From NCBI RefSeq assembly GCF_900111315.1, contig NZ_FOGU01000008.1, forward strand, positions 1-64,000: DNA of 64,000 bases. The letters are read 5' to 3'. The position numbers and the translations under genes are program-made. Under the pieces are notes generated by a model. The model had not been told where the DNA came from, did not search any database, and worked only from the letters and a program-made list of their open reading frames with translations. Below are positions 17,536 through 27,777 of this stretch, piece by piece. Numbering within the stretch: position 1 is the stretch's first letter; each line of letters starts with the position of its first letter. The stretch is from Tranquillimonas rosea (GTDB taxonomy: Bacteria; Pseudomonadota; Alphaproteobacteria; Rhodobacterales; Rhodobacteraceae).

Positions 17536-18477
17536 ATGGAAAAACGCAGGCTCGGACGCAGCGACATCTCGATCGCGCCCATCGTCTTCGGCGGCAACGT
17601 CTTCGGCTGGACGGCCGACAGCCGCACCTCGTGCAACCTGATCGACAGGTTCCTCGACCAGGGCTTCAACGCGATCGACACCGCCGACGTCTATTCCGCC
17701 TGGGCGCCCGGCAATGGCGGCGGCGAATCCGAGGAGGTGCTGGGCGATTGGATTGCCTCGCGCAAGCGGCGCGAGGACATCGTGCTGATGTCCAAGGTCG
17801 GCATGTGGGAGCAGCGCAAGGGCTTGTCCGAGGCCAACATCATGGCGGCGGTCGACGACTCGCTGCGCCGGCTCGGCACGGATTACCTTGACGTCTACTT
17901 CGCCCATGTCGACGACAAGGACACGCCGCTGGACGAGACGCTCGGTGCCTTCGCCAAGCTGGTCGAGGCCGGCAAGGTCCGCACGCTGGGCGCGTCGAAC
18001 TACGACGCCGCCCGGCTCGACGCCGCGCTCGACGTGGCCCAGCAGAACAACCTGCCGCGCTACGAGGTGCTGCAGCCGAACTACAACCTGCACACCCGCG
18101 ACGGGTTCGAAGGTGAACTCGAGTCCGTCGCGACGGAACGCGAACTGGGCGTCGTCACATATTTCTCGCTCGCCTCCGGCTTCCTGACGGGCAAGTACAC
18201 CTCGAAGGACGACATCGCCGGCACCGACCGCGAGGCGATGCTCGAAGGCTATTTCGACGATCGCGGCCAGCGCGTCCTCGACAACCTGCTCGAGGTGGCG
18301 AACGACGTGGGCGCGAAACCGGCACAGGTGGCGCTCGCCTGGCTGGTGCAGCGCGACGGCGTCACCGCCCCCATCGCCAGCGCCCGCAGCCTCGATCAGC
18401 TGGACGAGACCCTCGGCGCGGCGACGCTGAACCTCTCGGACGAGCACATGCTCAAGCTCGACGCCGCCGGCGGCTGA
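17536..18477 (+). CDS. Aldo/keto reductase
   Basis: A TIM-barrel NADPH-dependent oxidoreductase of 313 residues. The catalytic tetrad is readable as D48 (AIDTAD), Y53 (DVYSAW), K87 (LMSKVG) and H124 (YFAHVDD). The NADPH-binding end (PIASARSLDQLDETL) is present. The start is placed at 17536 because AGGAG lies 8 nt upstream; a start 14 codons earlier has no ribosome site. It follows the sugar ATPase gene after 70 nt and is probably co-regulated. It may reduce or oxidise a pathway sugar. A large hairpin follows. Confidence 0.92.
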   Translation: MEKRRLGRSDISIAPIVFGGNVFGWTADSRTSCNLIDRFLDQGFNAIDTADVYSAWAPGNGGGESEEVLGDWIASRKRREDIVLMSKVGMWEQRKGLSEANIMAAVDDSLRRLGTDYLDVYFAHVDDKDTPLDETLGAFAKLVEAGKVRTLGASNYDAARLDAALDVAQQNNLPRYEVLQPNYNLHTRDGFEGELESVATERELGVVTYFSLASGFLTGKYTSKDDIAGTDREAMLEGYFDDRGQRVLDNLLEVANDVGAKPAQVALAWLVQRDGVTAPIASARSLDQLDETLGAATLNLSDEHMLKLDAAGG

Positions 18478-18507
18478 GCGGGCAGGGCGGCTCAACTGCC
18501 GCGTGCA

Positions 18508-18541
18508 CCGGGCCGCCCGCGCCGACGGCGCGGCGGCCCGG
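18508..18541 (+). terminator. Strong terminator-type hairpin after the aldo/keto reductase
   Basis: CCGGGCCGCC-CGCGCC (18508-18523) pairs with GGCGCGGCGGCCCGG (18527-18541) over a 3-nt loop. There are 15 base pairs with one bulged C. It begins 30 nt after the stop codon and no gene is present for 240 nt beyond it. No T-run follows, as is common in high-GC alphaproteobacteria. Confidence 0.65.
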
Positions 18542-18781
18542 AATCGTATGCCGGCTTGTGCACGCACTGTGCACGTCCGGTGCACGCTTTGCAGACGTCC
18601 GAAATCCCGCTTTCACAGCACTTTGAACGCTCAACCGGCGGGCTCTTGCCGCTTCGCGCGACGTAACGCCCATGCACGCCTTGCATGTGTGTCCAACAGC
18701 CAGAACACTGACGCACACGATACGCCAATAACGAGAACGGGCGCACCCGATCGCGCCTCGGACACGAAATGGGAGTACCCG
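18542..18781 (+). promoter_or_regulatory. oppA upstream region with phased GTGCAC sites
   Basis: The gene-free stretch 18478-18781 holds a hairpin terminator and then this leader of about 240 nt. Three GTGCAC palindromes start at 18558, 18569 and 18580, exactly 11 bp apart. Related TGCA-containing words (ATGCAC at 18672, TTGCAT at 18681) follow. No open reading frame of convincing composition is present. The array is a candidate operator for the peptide transporter. No clear -35/-10 pair is evident. Confidence 0.5.
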
Positions 18782-20392
18782 ATGAAACGCCGGACGCTGC
18801 TGTCTCTCACCACCGCCACAGCCCTCGCCGCCACCCCGCTCCTCGCCGCCGATCCGCCCGAAGACGCCGATCTGGCCGACACCCAGACCTTCTCGTACCG
18901 GATGCTCGACCAGTTCCCCACGCTGGACCCGGCGCTGAACGAAGAGACTGCGGGCTTCCACGCGATTCGTCAGCTTTTTGAAGGGCTTGTGACGCAGGAT
19001 TCATCCGGAAATCTGCGTCCCGGCGTCGCGACGGACTGGTCCAGCGAGGACAACACGACCTGGACCTTCACCCTGCGCGACGACGCCACGTGGTCCAACG
19101 GTGACCCCGTCACAGCCGAGGATTTCGTCTGGGCGTGGAAGCGCGCCGCCGACCCGGCGACGGCCTCTCCCTATGCTTGGTACATCGAACTGAGCTCGAT
19201 CGAGAACGCCGCCGACATCGTCGCCGGGGACGCCGATCCCGACACGCTGGGCGTCGAGGCGGTCGACGAGCAGACCCTGCGCGTCACCCTCGACCAGCCG
19301 CTTCCCTATTTCCCGGCGATGACCAGCTACGCCACCTTCATGCCGGTCCACCAGGAGACCGTTGAAGAGCACGGCAGCGACTGGACGGACCCCAGAAATA
19401 TGGTCTCGAACGGCGCTTACACACTAGATGAAGTGTCGCTCAATGAGTTCTGGCGCGCCTCGAAGAACCCCGAATACTGGGGCGCCGAGGACGTGGTGAT
19501 CGAAGAGGTGACGGGCTACGTCATCAACGACGTGAACCAGGCGCTGACCCGTTGGGAATCGGACGAGTACGACATGCTCGAACCGCTCCCCGCCGGCAGC
19601 TTCCCCCGCCTGAAGGAGCAATATCCCGAGGCGGCACATTCGGTTCCGCGTCTATGTTCTTATTATTACGCGCTGAATCAGCGCGAGGACGCGATCCCCG
19701 AACTCAAGGATCCGCGTGTCCGCAAGGCGCTCAGCTATGCCATCGACCGCGACGTGATCGTCGAGCAGCTGCTCCAGGGCGGCCAGTCCCCGGCCTATTT
19801 CTTCACCCACGAGGCGACGGCCGACTTCCAGGAGCCGCAGGTCGAATACGCCGAATGGTCCCAGCAGGAGCGCGACGCGCGTGCCAAGGAGCTGATGGAC
19901 GAGGCTGGCGTCGACAGCCTGAACCTCAAGCTGATCTACAACACCTCGGAATCGCACAAGCAGATCGCCACGGTGGTCAGCCAGATGTGGAAGCAGAAAC
20001 TCGGCGTCGAGACCACGCTCGAGAACATGGAATGGTCGACCTATCTCGACGTGCGAAAGGCCGGCAACTTCGACGTCGCGCGCTCGGCCTGGTGCGGCGA
20101 CTACAACGAGGCGTCGACCTTCCTGCAGATCCTGACCACCGAGAACGAGCAGAACGACGGGCGCTACTCGAACACCGAGGTTGACGAGCTGATGGCCGAG
20201 TCCCGCACCTCGGACAACCCGCAGGAGCTCTATACCCAGATCGAGGAGCTTCTGGCCGAGGACATGGCGATCATCCCCGTCTACCACTACGCCAACACGT
20301 TCCTGCTGGACACTGCGGTCAAGGGCTTCCCGATGCAGAACGTGGAAAACAATTGGTACGTCAAGGACTTCTACCGCGTCGCGGACGAGTGA
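18782..20392 (+). CDS. oppA: Oligopeptide ABC transporter substrate-binding protein (OppA/MppA type)
   Basis: A periplasmic binding protein of 536 residues (SBP family 5) with a signal peptide ending near LLAA|DPPED. The OppA-type motifs are SYRMLDQFPTLDPALNEE, FEGLVTQD, WTFTLRDDATWSNGDPVTAEDFVWAWKRA and ALSYAIDRD. The DFVWAWKR and SPYAWY wording is closer to OppA/MppA (oligopeptide) than to DppA. GGAG lies 7 nt before the ATG; in-frame extension upstream would run into the regulatory region. It is followed by a 10-bp hairpin and the four other transporter genes. Confidence 0.93.
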   Translation: MKRRTLLSLTTATALAATPLLAADPPEDADLADTQTFSYRMLDQFPTLDPALNEETAGFHAIRQLFEGLVTQDSSGNLRPGVATDWSSEDNTTWTFTLRDDATWSNGDPVTAEDFVWAWKRAADPATASPYAWYIELSSIENAADIVAGDADPDTLGVEAVDEQTLRVTLDQPLPYFPAMTSYATFMPVHQETVEEHGSDWTDPRNMVSNGAYTLDEVSLNEFWRASKNPEYWGAEDVVIEEVTGYVINDVNQALTRWESDEYDMLEPLPAGSFPRLKEQYPEAAHSVPRLCSYYYALNQREDAIPELKDPRVRKALSYAIDRDVIVEQLLQGGQSPAYFFTHEATADFQEPQVEYAEWSQQERDARAKELMDEAGVDSLNLKLIYNTSESHKQIATVVSQMWKQKLGVETTLENMEWSTYLDVRKAGNFDVARSAWCGDYNEASTFLQILTTENEQNDGRYSNTEVDELMAESRTSDNPQELYTQIEELLAEDMAIIPVYHYANTFLLDTAVKGFPMQNVENNWYVKDFYRVADE

Positions 20393-20400
20393 TCCTGCCC

Positions 20401-20424
20401 GGCGGGGGCCGTGCGGCCCCCGCC
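20401..20424 (+). terminator. GC hairpin between oppA and oppB (attenuator/stabiliser)
   Basis: GGCGGGGGCC (20401-20410) pairs perfectly with GGCCCCCGCC (20415-20424) around the loop GTGC and is followed by TTT. It starts 8 nt after the oppA stop and ends 24 nt before the oppB start, so it would favour oppA over the permease genes. Confidence 0.65.
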
Positions 20425-20448
20425 TTTCCGGCCTGACGAGGCACCCCA

Positions 20449-21372
20449 ATGATACCCTTCATCCTGCGCCGCCTGCTGGTGGCGATCCCGACGATCCTGG
20501 CGCTGATCGTCTTTTCGTTCCTGTTGATGGACTTCGCCCCCGGCAGCCCCTTCGCGACCGAGCGCGGCGTGCCGCCCGAAGTGCTGGCGAACCTCGAGGC
20601 CAAGTACGGGCTCGACAAGTCCCTGATCGAGCGCATGGGCATCTACATCTGGAACGTCGTCACGCAGTTCGACTTCGGGCCCAGCTTCAAGTTCACCGAC
20701 CGCACCGTGAACGAGCTGATCGCGCAGGGCTTTCCGGTGACGCTGACCTACGGCTTCTGGTCGTTCGTCGTGGCGGTGGCCGTGGGCGTGACGCTCGGCG
20801 TGATGGCCGCGGTGTTCCAGAACTCGTGGCTCGACTACTTGGCCGTCGGCGTGACCGTGGGCGCGCAGGTGCTGCCGAACTTCGTCATGGCGCCGATCCT
20901 TGTCATCATCTTCACGCTCTGGCTCGGCTGGTTGCCCGGCGGCGGCTGGCAGGGCGGGCAGATCGAGTACCTCGTGATGCCCGTCATCGCGCTGTCGACA
21001 AGCTACATGGCCTCGATCGCGCGTATCACGCGCTCATCCATGCTCGAGGTGCTGAACGCGGGCTTCATCCGCACCGCGCGGGCCAAGGGCCTGCCGATGC
21101 GCCGGGTGGTGATGCGCCACGCGCTCAAGCCCGCGATGATGCCGGTGATCAGCTATCTCGGCCCCGCCTTCGTGGGGATGATCACCGGCTCGGTCGTGGT
21201 TGACGTTTTCTTCTCGACCGGCGGCATCGGCCAGTTCTTCGTGAACTCGGCGCTGGCCCGCGACTATTCGGTGATCATGGGGATCACCATCCTCGTCGGG
21301 ATGCTGACGGTCTTCTTCAACCTTCTGGTCGATATCCTCTACGCGTGGATCGACCCGAAGATCCGCTACTGA
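20449..21372 (+). CDS. oppB: Peptide ABC transporter permease (OppB/DppB)
   Basis: A membrane protein of 307 residues with six transmembrane segments and the long periplasmic loop after helix 1 that is typical of OppB. The EAA motif reads FIRTARAKGLPMRRVVMRHALKPAM. GAGG lies upstream of the ATG. It is the second gene of the peptide transporter and is separated from oppC by 9 nt. Confidence 0.95.
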   Translation: MIPFILRRLLVAIPTILALIVFSFLLMDFAPGSPFATERGVPPEVLANLEAKYGLDKSLIERMGIYIWNVVTQFDFGPSFKFTDRTVNELIAQGFPVTLTYGFWSFVVAVAVGVTLGVMAAVFQNSWLDYLAVGVTVGAQVLPNFVMAPILVIIFTLWLGWLPGGGWQGGQIEYLVMPVIALSTSYMASIARITRSSMLEVLNAGFIRTARAKGLPMRRVVMRHALKPAMMPVISYLGPAFVGMITGSVVVDVFFSTGGIGQFFVNSALARDYSVIMGITILVGMLTVFFNLLVDILYAWIDPKIRY

Positions 21373-21381
21373 GGAGCCATC

Positions 21382-22305
21382 ATGGCACAAGGCAGCACCG
21401 TCGAAGCCGTGGTCGAGGCGGGCGAGATGCGGGCGGCCAAGGGCCGGTCGCTCTGGGCCGACGCCCGCGCGCGCTTCTTCCGCAACAAGGCCGCCGTCGC
21501 CAGCCTGGTCGTGCTGGTGCTGGTCGTCCTCTTCGCGACCTTCGGACAGACCGTGGCGCAATGGTCGAATGAGGAGATCGACTGGTCCCTGCTCGGTAAC
21601 GTGCCCCAGGCCGGCGGTCCGAGCCTGGCCAACGGCCACTACTTCGGCGTCGACGAGACCGGCCGCGACCTTTACGCGCGCACGGTGCAGGGCACGCGCA
21701 TCAGCCTGGCGGTGGGCATCGTCGGCGCGCTGATCTCGGTCGTCGTCGGCACCTCCTACGGCGCGGTGGCCGGCTATGTCGGCGGGCGCACGGACGGCGC
21801 GATGATGCGGTTCGTCGACCTGATGATGTCGATCCCGTACATGTTCGTGCTGATCCTGCTGCTGGTGGTTTTCAACCGCTCCATCGTGATGCTCTTTCTC
21901 GGCATCGGCCTGATCTCGTGGCTGGACATGGCGCGGATCGCGCGGGGGCAGACGCTGAGCATCAAGAACAAGGAGTTCGTCGAGGCGGCGATCGCCACGG
22001 GTGTCAGCACCCCGGTCATCATCTTCCGCCACATAGTGCCGAACCTGCTGGGCGTGGTAGTGGTCTACGCGACGCTGCTGGTGCCGCAGATGATCATCTT
22101 CGAATCCTTCATCAGCTTCCTCGGCCTCGGCGTACAGGAGCCCAACACCTCTTGGGGGGCGCTGATCAACGCGGGCGCCGACAACCTGCGCAACGGCACG
22201 CCGTGGATGCTGGCCTTTCCGCTTTCGTTCTTCATCGTCACGCTCTTCGCCCTGTTTTTCCTGGGCGACGGCCTGCGTGACGCGCTCGACCCCAAGGATC
22301 GCTGA
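21382..22305 (+). CDS. oppC: Peptide ABC transporter permease (OppC/DppC)
   Basis: A 307-residue permease with an N-terminal OppC_N segment (SLWADARARFFRNKAAVASL) and six membrane helices. The motif YFGVDETGRDLYARTVQGTRISL and the EAA loop FVEAAIATGVSTPVIIFRHIVP are family hallmarks. GAGGAG precedes the ATG. The stop overlaps the oppD start by one base (TGATG at 22303-22307). Confidence 0.95.
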   Translation: MAQGSTVEAVVEAGEMRAAKGRSLWADARARFFRNKAAVASLVVLVLVVLFATFGQTVAQWSNEEIDWSLLGNVPQAGGPSLANGHYFGVDETGRDLYARTVQGTRISLAVGIVGALISVVVGTSYGAVAGYVGGRTDGAMMRFVDLMMSIPYMFVLILLLVVFNRSIVMLFLGIGLISWLDMARIARGQTLSIKNKEFVEAAIATGVSTPVIIFRHIVPNLLGVVVVYATLLVPQMIIFESFISFLGLGVQEPNTSWGALINAGADNLRNGTPWMLAFPLSFFIVTLFALFFLGDGLRDALDPKDR

Positions 22306-23266
22306 TGCCGCTTCTGGACGTGGACACACTAGGCGTGACCTTCGACACGCCCGACGGCACGGTGAACGCCGTCAACGACCTGTCGTTCTCGGTCGATCCC
22401 GGCGAGACGCTGGCGATCGTCGGCGAAAGCGGCTCGGGCAAGTCGCAGACCGTCTTCGGGGTCATGGGTCTTCTGGCGCGGAACGGCCGCGCGACGGGGC
22501 GCGTCAGTTTCGAGGGCAAGGCCCTGTCCGAGATGAGCGACGCCGAGTTCAACCGGGTCCGCGGCGACGCGATCTCGATGATCTTCCAGGACCCGATGAC
22601 CTCGCTGAACCCGTATATCCGGGTGGGCGACCAGATGATCGAGGTCCTGACCCTGCACAAGGGCCTCGGCCGCCGGGCCGCGCGGGACGAATGTGTGCGC
22701 ATGCTCGACGCGGTGCGCATCCCCGACGCCCGCGCCCGGCTGGACCAGTATCCGCACGAGTTCTCTGGCGGCATGCGGCAGCGTATCATGATTGCCATGG
22801 CCCTGTTGTGCCGGCCCAAGCTCTTGATCGCGGACGAACCGACGACGGCGCTGGACGTCACCGTGCAGGCGCAGATCATGAAGCTGCTGGGCGATATCAG
22901 GGAAGAGTTCGGGACCGCGATGATCCTGATCACCCACGATCTGGGCATCGTCGCCGACAGCTGCGACCGCACTCTCGTGATGTATGGCGGCCGCGCGATG
23001 GAAGAGGGGCCCACGCAGGCGCTGTTCGAAAGCCCGTCGCACCCCTACACGACGGGCCTTCTGAAGGCGGTGCCACGGCTCGACATCGACCAGCCCGAGC
23101 TGCAGACGATCCCCGGCGAGCCGCCGGACATGTCCCGCCTCGGCCCCGGCTGCCCCTTCGCCCCGCGGTGCCTGCTGGTGCGCGAGGTGTGCCGTGAAAC
23201 CATGCCGCCCCTCGTTTCGCATGGCGCCCTGCGCCGCGCCTGTCACGCCGATCCCGCGGAGGTCAC

Positions 23267-23270
<4 letters not shown>
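22305..23270 (+). CDS. oppD: Peptide ABC transporter ATP-binding protein (OppD/DppD)
   Basis: An ATPase of 321 residues with Walker A GESGSGKS (residues 40-47), signature FSGGMRQR, Walker B LLIADEPTTALDV and the C-terminal oligopeptide/dipeptide domain with the Cys-rich CPFAPRC motif. It forms a heterodimer with OppF. The start overlaps the oppC stop and the stop overlaps the oppF start (ATGA at 23267-23270). Confidence 0.95.
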
Positions 23271-24271
<1,001 letters not shown>

Positions 24272-24278
24272 CCACCGA

Positions 24279-25553
24279 TCAGACGATACCGCCGCCGCCC
24301 CCGGCGCTGGCAGGGCGCTCTTCCGCGACGCGGGCGCGATAGCCCGAGGCGCGATAGGCCGCGACGGGATCGATCGCCGCGCCTTTTTCAAGCCGGGCCA
24401 TCGCGAGGATCGGCTCGACATCCGTGCGGAACGCGCGCTTGAGCGTCGTGGTCGCCATCAGCGCGTCGTTGTCCTGCTGGAAGCCTTCCAGTGCGGTCCG
24501 GTCGACGATCAGCGCCTGCGCGTAGGCGCGCTGCACCTCCATCGCCGAGGACATCAGCGACTCGATGGGATCGTTGACGTTGTGGCTCTGGTCCAGCATG
24601 TGCGCGGGATCGAAGCCCGGCGTGTCGGCCGCGTCCATCAGCTCGTTGAAGACGAGGAACAGGCGGTAGGGATCAATGGCGGCGGTGTCGAGGTCGTCGT
24701 CGCCGTACTTGCTGTCGTTGAAGTGGAAGCCGCCCAGCTTGCCGAACTGGATCAGGCGCGCGACGATCATCTCGATGTTCACGTTCGGCGCATGGTGGCC
24801 CAGATCGACTAGGCAATGGGCCCGGTCGCCCAGCTCCTTCGCGATCAGGTAGTTCGTGCCCCAGTCCTGCACCACGGTCGAGTAGAAGGCCGGCTCGAAC
24901 ATCTTGTGCTCGGTGAACAGCCGCCAGTCCTCGGGCAGGCCGGAATAGATCGACCGGGCGCTGTCGAGATACCGCTCGAACTGCCGGGTCATGTTGGTCT
25001 GACCGGGAAAGTTCGACCCGTCGCCCACCCAGACGGTCAGCGCCTTCGACCCGATCTTCTGGCCGAGCTCGATCACATACAGGTTGTGCTCGACCGCCTG
25101 CTGCCGGACGGCGGCGTCGGTGTGGCTGAGCGATCCGTACTTGTAGGACAGCGGATGCGACTCGTGGTCCTGGAACGTGTTCGAGTTCATCGCGTCGAAC
25201 CGCAGGCCGGTCTCTTCGGCCTTGGCGGTCAGCGCGGCGGGATCGGCGTCGTCCCAAGGCACATGCAGGGAGACCGAGGGCGTCGCGCCCGTCAGCTGGT
25301 GGATGATGCCGCAATCGTCGAGCTTGTCGAACACGTCGCGCGGCTCGCCTGTGCCGGGAAAGCGGGCGAAACGCGTGCCGCCGGTGCCCACGCCCCACGA
25401 GGGGACGGCGACGCCGTAGGCGGCCACCTTGTCCTTCACCGCGGCGATGTCGATGCCGCGCCGGTCGAGATGTTCGCCAAGCGCGTCGTAATCGGCGCGC
25501 AGGGTGGCTTCGGCGGCGGCGTTCGACCGCTCGACGCTGTCTTTCGAGATCAT
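24279..25553 (-). CDS. rhaI: L-rhamnose isomerase, RhaI type
   Basis: A metal-dependent TIM-barrel isomerase of 424 residues that converts L-rhamnose to L-rhamnulose. It belongs to the RhaI/Pseudomonas-type family, not E. coli RhaA. Likely active-site segments are VDLGHHAPNVNIE and FHFNDSKYGDDDLD (metal-binding Asp/His). Two further segments, WVGDGSNFPGQ and FTEHKMFEPAFYSTVVQDWG, are typical of the family. GGGAGGA precedes the ATG. It is the second gene after rhaD, from which it is separated by 49 nt containing a 9-bp hairpin. It is divergent from rhaR. Confidence 0.94.
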   Translation of the reverse strand: MISKDSVERSNAAAEATLRADYDALGEHLDRRGIDIAAVKDKVAAYGVAVPSWGVGTGGTRFARFPGTGEPRDVFDKLDDCGIIHQLTGATPSVSLHVPWDDADPAALTAKAEETGLRFDAMNSNTFQDHESHPLSYKYGSLSHTDAAVRQQAVEHNLYVIELGQKIGSKALTVWVGDGSNFPGQTNMTRQFERYLDSARSIYSGLPEDWRLFTEHKMFEPAFYSTVVQDWGTNYLIAKELGDRAHCLVDLGHHAPNVNIEMIVARLIQFGKLGGFHFNDSKYGDDDLDTAAIDPYRLFLVFNELMDAADTPGFDPAHMLDQSHNVNDPIESLMSSAMEVQRAYAQALIVDRTALEGFQQDNDALMATTTLKRAFRTDVEPILAMARLEKGAAIDPVAAYRASGYRARVAEERPASAGGGGGIV

Positions 25554-25573
25554 GTGTGTCCTCCCTTGGTGCG

Positions 25574-25595
25574 GGGCGGCGCATCGGCGCCGCCC
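25574..25595 (-). terminator. GC hairpin between rhaD and rhaI
   Basis: GGGCGGCGC (25574-25582) pairs with GCGCCGCCC (25587-25595) around a 4-nt loop. On the minus strand it begins 7 nt after the rhaD stop. No T-run follows; it is a likely processing or attenuation site. Confidence 0.55.
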
Positions 25596-25602
25596 GCGTC
25601 GC

Positions 25603-27705
25603 TCAGCGCGTGAACGCCTGCACGTTGCCGGCGTCGACGTTCAGGATGTTGCCCGTGGACTTGGCGCTGGTTTCGGCCGCGAAGAAATAGCAGGCCTCGG
25701 CGATGTCCTCGGGCAGGACCGATCGCTTGAGCAGGGATCGCTGGCGGTAATGCTCTTCGAGCCCGGCCTTGTCGGTGCCGTAGGTGGCGGCGCGCTGTTC
25801 CAGCCATTCGCCTTCCCAGATGCGTGAGCCGCGCAGCACGGCGTCGGGGTTCACCACGTTGACGCGGATGCCCTCGGGCGCGCCTTCCAGCGCGAGGCAG
25901 CGGGCGAGGTGGATTTCACTGGCCTTGGCGGTGCAATAGGCCGAGGCGCCGGGCGAGGCCGCGAGGCCGTTCTTTGACGCCACGAACACCATGGAGCCGC
26001 CGATGCCCTGCGCCTTCAGCAGCTTGAAGGCTTCGCGGGCGACCAGGAAGTAGCCGGTCGAGAGGATCGACATGTTCCGGTCCCACAGCTCCAGCGTGGT
26101 GTCCTCGATCTTGGCGGACGAGGCGATGCCAGCGTTCGACACGACGATGTCCACGCCCCCGAACTCGACCGCCATCCGGGCATAGGCGGCGGCGACGGCG
26201 TCCTCGGAAGTGACGTTCATCTCGACCGAGCGCACGGCGTCGGCGCCGTATCTCTGGCTCAGCGCGTCGCGCGCCTGTTCCAGCGCGCCGGCGTCGATAT
26301 CGGCGAGCACCACGCAGGACCCCTCGCCAAGATAGCGTTCGGCCGTGGCCATACCGATGCCGCCCGCGCCGCCGGTGACGATGGCGACCCTCCCGGCGAG
26401 CGACTTGGGCTTGGGCATGCGTTGCAGCTTGGCCTCTTCGAGCAGCCAGTACTCGATGTCGAAGGCCTCCTGCTCGGGCAGGCCGCGGTATTCGCTGACG
26501 GCATGGGCGCCGCGCATCACGTTGATCGCGTTGACGTAGAACTCGCCCGAGATCCGGGCCGTGGCCTTGTCCTTGGCGAAGGTGATCATGCCGACGCCGG
26601 GGACGAGGTAGACCACGGCGTTGGGGTCGCGCATCGCCGGGCTGTCGGAGTGTTTGCAGCGCTCGTAATAGGCCGCGTAGTCGGCGCGATACGCCTCGAC
26701 CATGCCGCGCAGGTTGTCGAGCGTGGTGTCGATGTCCGGGTTGGCGGGATCGAAGTCCACGACCAGCGGGCGGATCTTGGTGCGCAGGAAGTGGTCCGGG
26801 CAGGAGGTGCCGAGCGCGGCGAGGTCCGGCATGTCGGTCGCGCCGACGAATTCCAGCACCGCGTCCTGGTCGTCGAAATGCCCGACCTTGTGGCTGTCCT
26901 CGGAGATCATGCCGCGGATCGCGGGCATCAGCGCGGCGGCCACGCGGCGGCGCTCGTCCTCGGGCAGGGTGGGGTGCTTCTCGCCCCCGAAGGCGGACAC
27001 GCCGTCGGTCTTAGTCTCGAACCACTCGATCGCGCGGTTGATGACGTCCAGCGTGGTCTCGTAGCAGGTCCTGGCGTCGTCCGCCCAGGTGAACAGCCCG
27101 TGCGATTCCAGCACCACGCCCTTGGCGTCGGGGTTTTTCTTGCAGAAATCCTCCAGCCACAGGCCCAGCTCGTAGCCCGGCCGCTTCCACGGCAGCCACC
27201 CGATCTCGTCGCCGAAGATCTCCTGCGTCAGCTCCTTCGAGTTCGCCGACGCCGCGATGGCGATAATCGCGTCCGGGTGGACGTGATCGACATGGGTCCT
27301 GGGAACATAGGCGTGCAGCGGCGTGTCGATCGACGCGGCGCGCGGGTTCAGGTTGAACGTGCAGTGGGGGAGGTAGCCCACCATCTCGTCTTCGTGCTCA
27401 GGCCCGCGATAGAGGTCCTTCAGCGCGTGCAGCTTCTCCATGTAGAGCGTCGCGAAGCCGTCCATCTTGATCGTGCCGATGTCGCCGCCCGAGCCCTTGA
27501 CCCACAGCACCTCGACCTCGTCCGAGGTGAGCGGATCGCGCTCGATCACCTTTGCCGAGGTATTGCCGCCGCCGTAGTTCGTGACCCGCATGTCCGAGCC
27601 GAGAAGGTTCGACCGGTAGAGCAGTTTCTCGGATTCGCTCATCCCATCGGCCTTCGCATCGTCCCACAGGGACTCGAGCCGGGTGCCCGCAGCCTTCTTC
27701 AACAT
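25603..27705 (-). CDS. rhaD: Bifunctional rhamnulose-1-phosphate aldolase / short-chain dehydrogenase
   Basis: A fusion of 700 residues. Residues about 1-420 form a class II aldolase/adducin domain with zinc-ligand histidines (THVDHVHPDA, LESHGLFTW). Residues about 430-700 form an SDR domain with VTGGAGGIG and YCTAKASE, and the catalytic Tyr lies in that YCTAK segment. The aldolase splits L-rhamnulose-1-phosphate to DHAP and L-lactaldehyde; the SDR part probably oxidises lactaldehyde. This fusion is the known form in rhizobia. The start at 27705 is chosen for GGAGG 7 nt upstream; the open frame extends 26 codons further without support. First gene of rhaD-rhaI. Confidence 0.94.
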   Translation of the reverse strand: MLKKAAGTRLESLWDDAKADGMSESEKLLYRSNLLGSDMRVTNYGGGNTSAKVIERDPLTSDEVEVLWVKGSGGDIGTIKMDGFATLYMEKLHALKDLYRGPEHEDEMVGYLPHCTFNLNPRAASIDTPLHAYVPRTHVDHVHPDAIIAIAASANSKELTQEIFGDEIGWLPWKRPGYELGLWLEDFCKKNPDAKGVVLESHGLFTWADDARTCYETTLDVINRAIEWFETKTDGVSAFGGEKHPTLPEDERRRVAAALMPAIRGMISEDSHKVGHFDDQDAVLEFVGATDMPDLAALGTSCPDHFLRTKIRPLVVDFDPANPDIDTTLDNLRGMVEAYRADYAAYYERCKHSDSPAMRDPNAVVYLVPGVGMITFAKDKATARISGEFYVNAINVMRGAHAVSEYRGLPEQEAFDIEYWLLEEAKLQRMPKPKSLAGRVAIVTGGAGGIGMATAERYLGEGSCVVLADIDAGALEQARDALSQRYGADAVRSVEMNVTSEDAVAAAYARMAVEFGGVDIVVSNAGIASSAKIEDTTLELWDRNMSILSTGYFLVAREAFKLLKAQGIGGSMVFVASKNGLAASPGASAYCTAKASEIHLARCLALEGAPEGIRVNVVNPDAVLRGSRIWEGEWLEQRAATYGTDKAGLEEHYRQRSLLKRSVLPEDIAEACYFFAAETSAKSTGNILNVDAGNVQAFTR

Positions 27706-27777
27706 CGCTTTCCTCCCGTTCGGGCCAGTGGGCCCACTTTTGGCGCTCGCGCCGACAATCGACTGAGCGGTAGCTTG

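Noticed and set aside
18503-18508. A fourth GTGCAC in phase (55 bp upstream) with the oppA-side array
   Set aside because: It touches the 5' arm of the aldo/keto reductase terminator and one extra copy of a 6-mer is easily chance; only the three adjacent copies are claimed.
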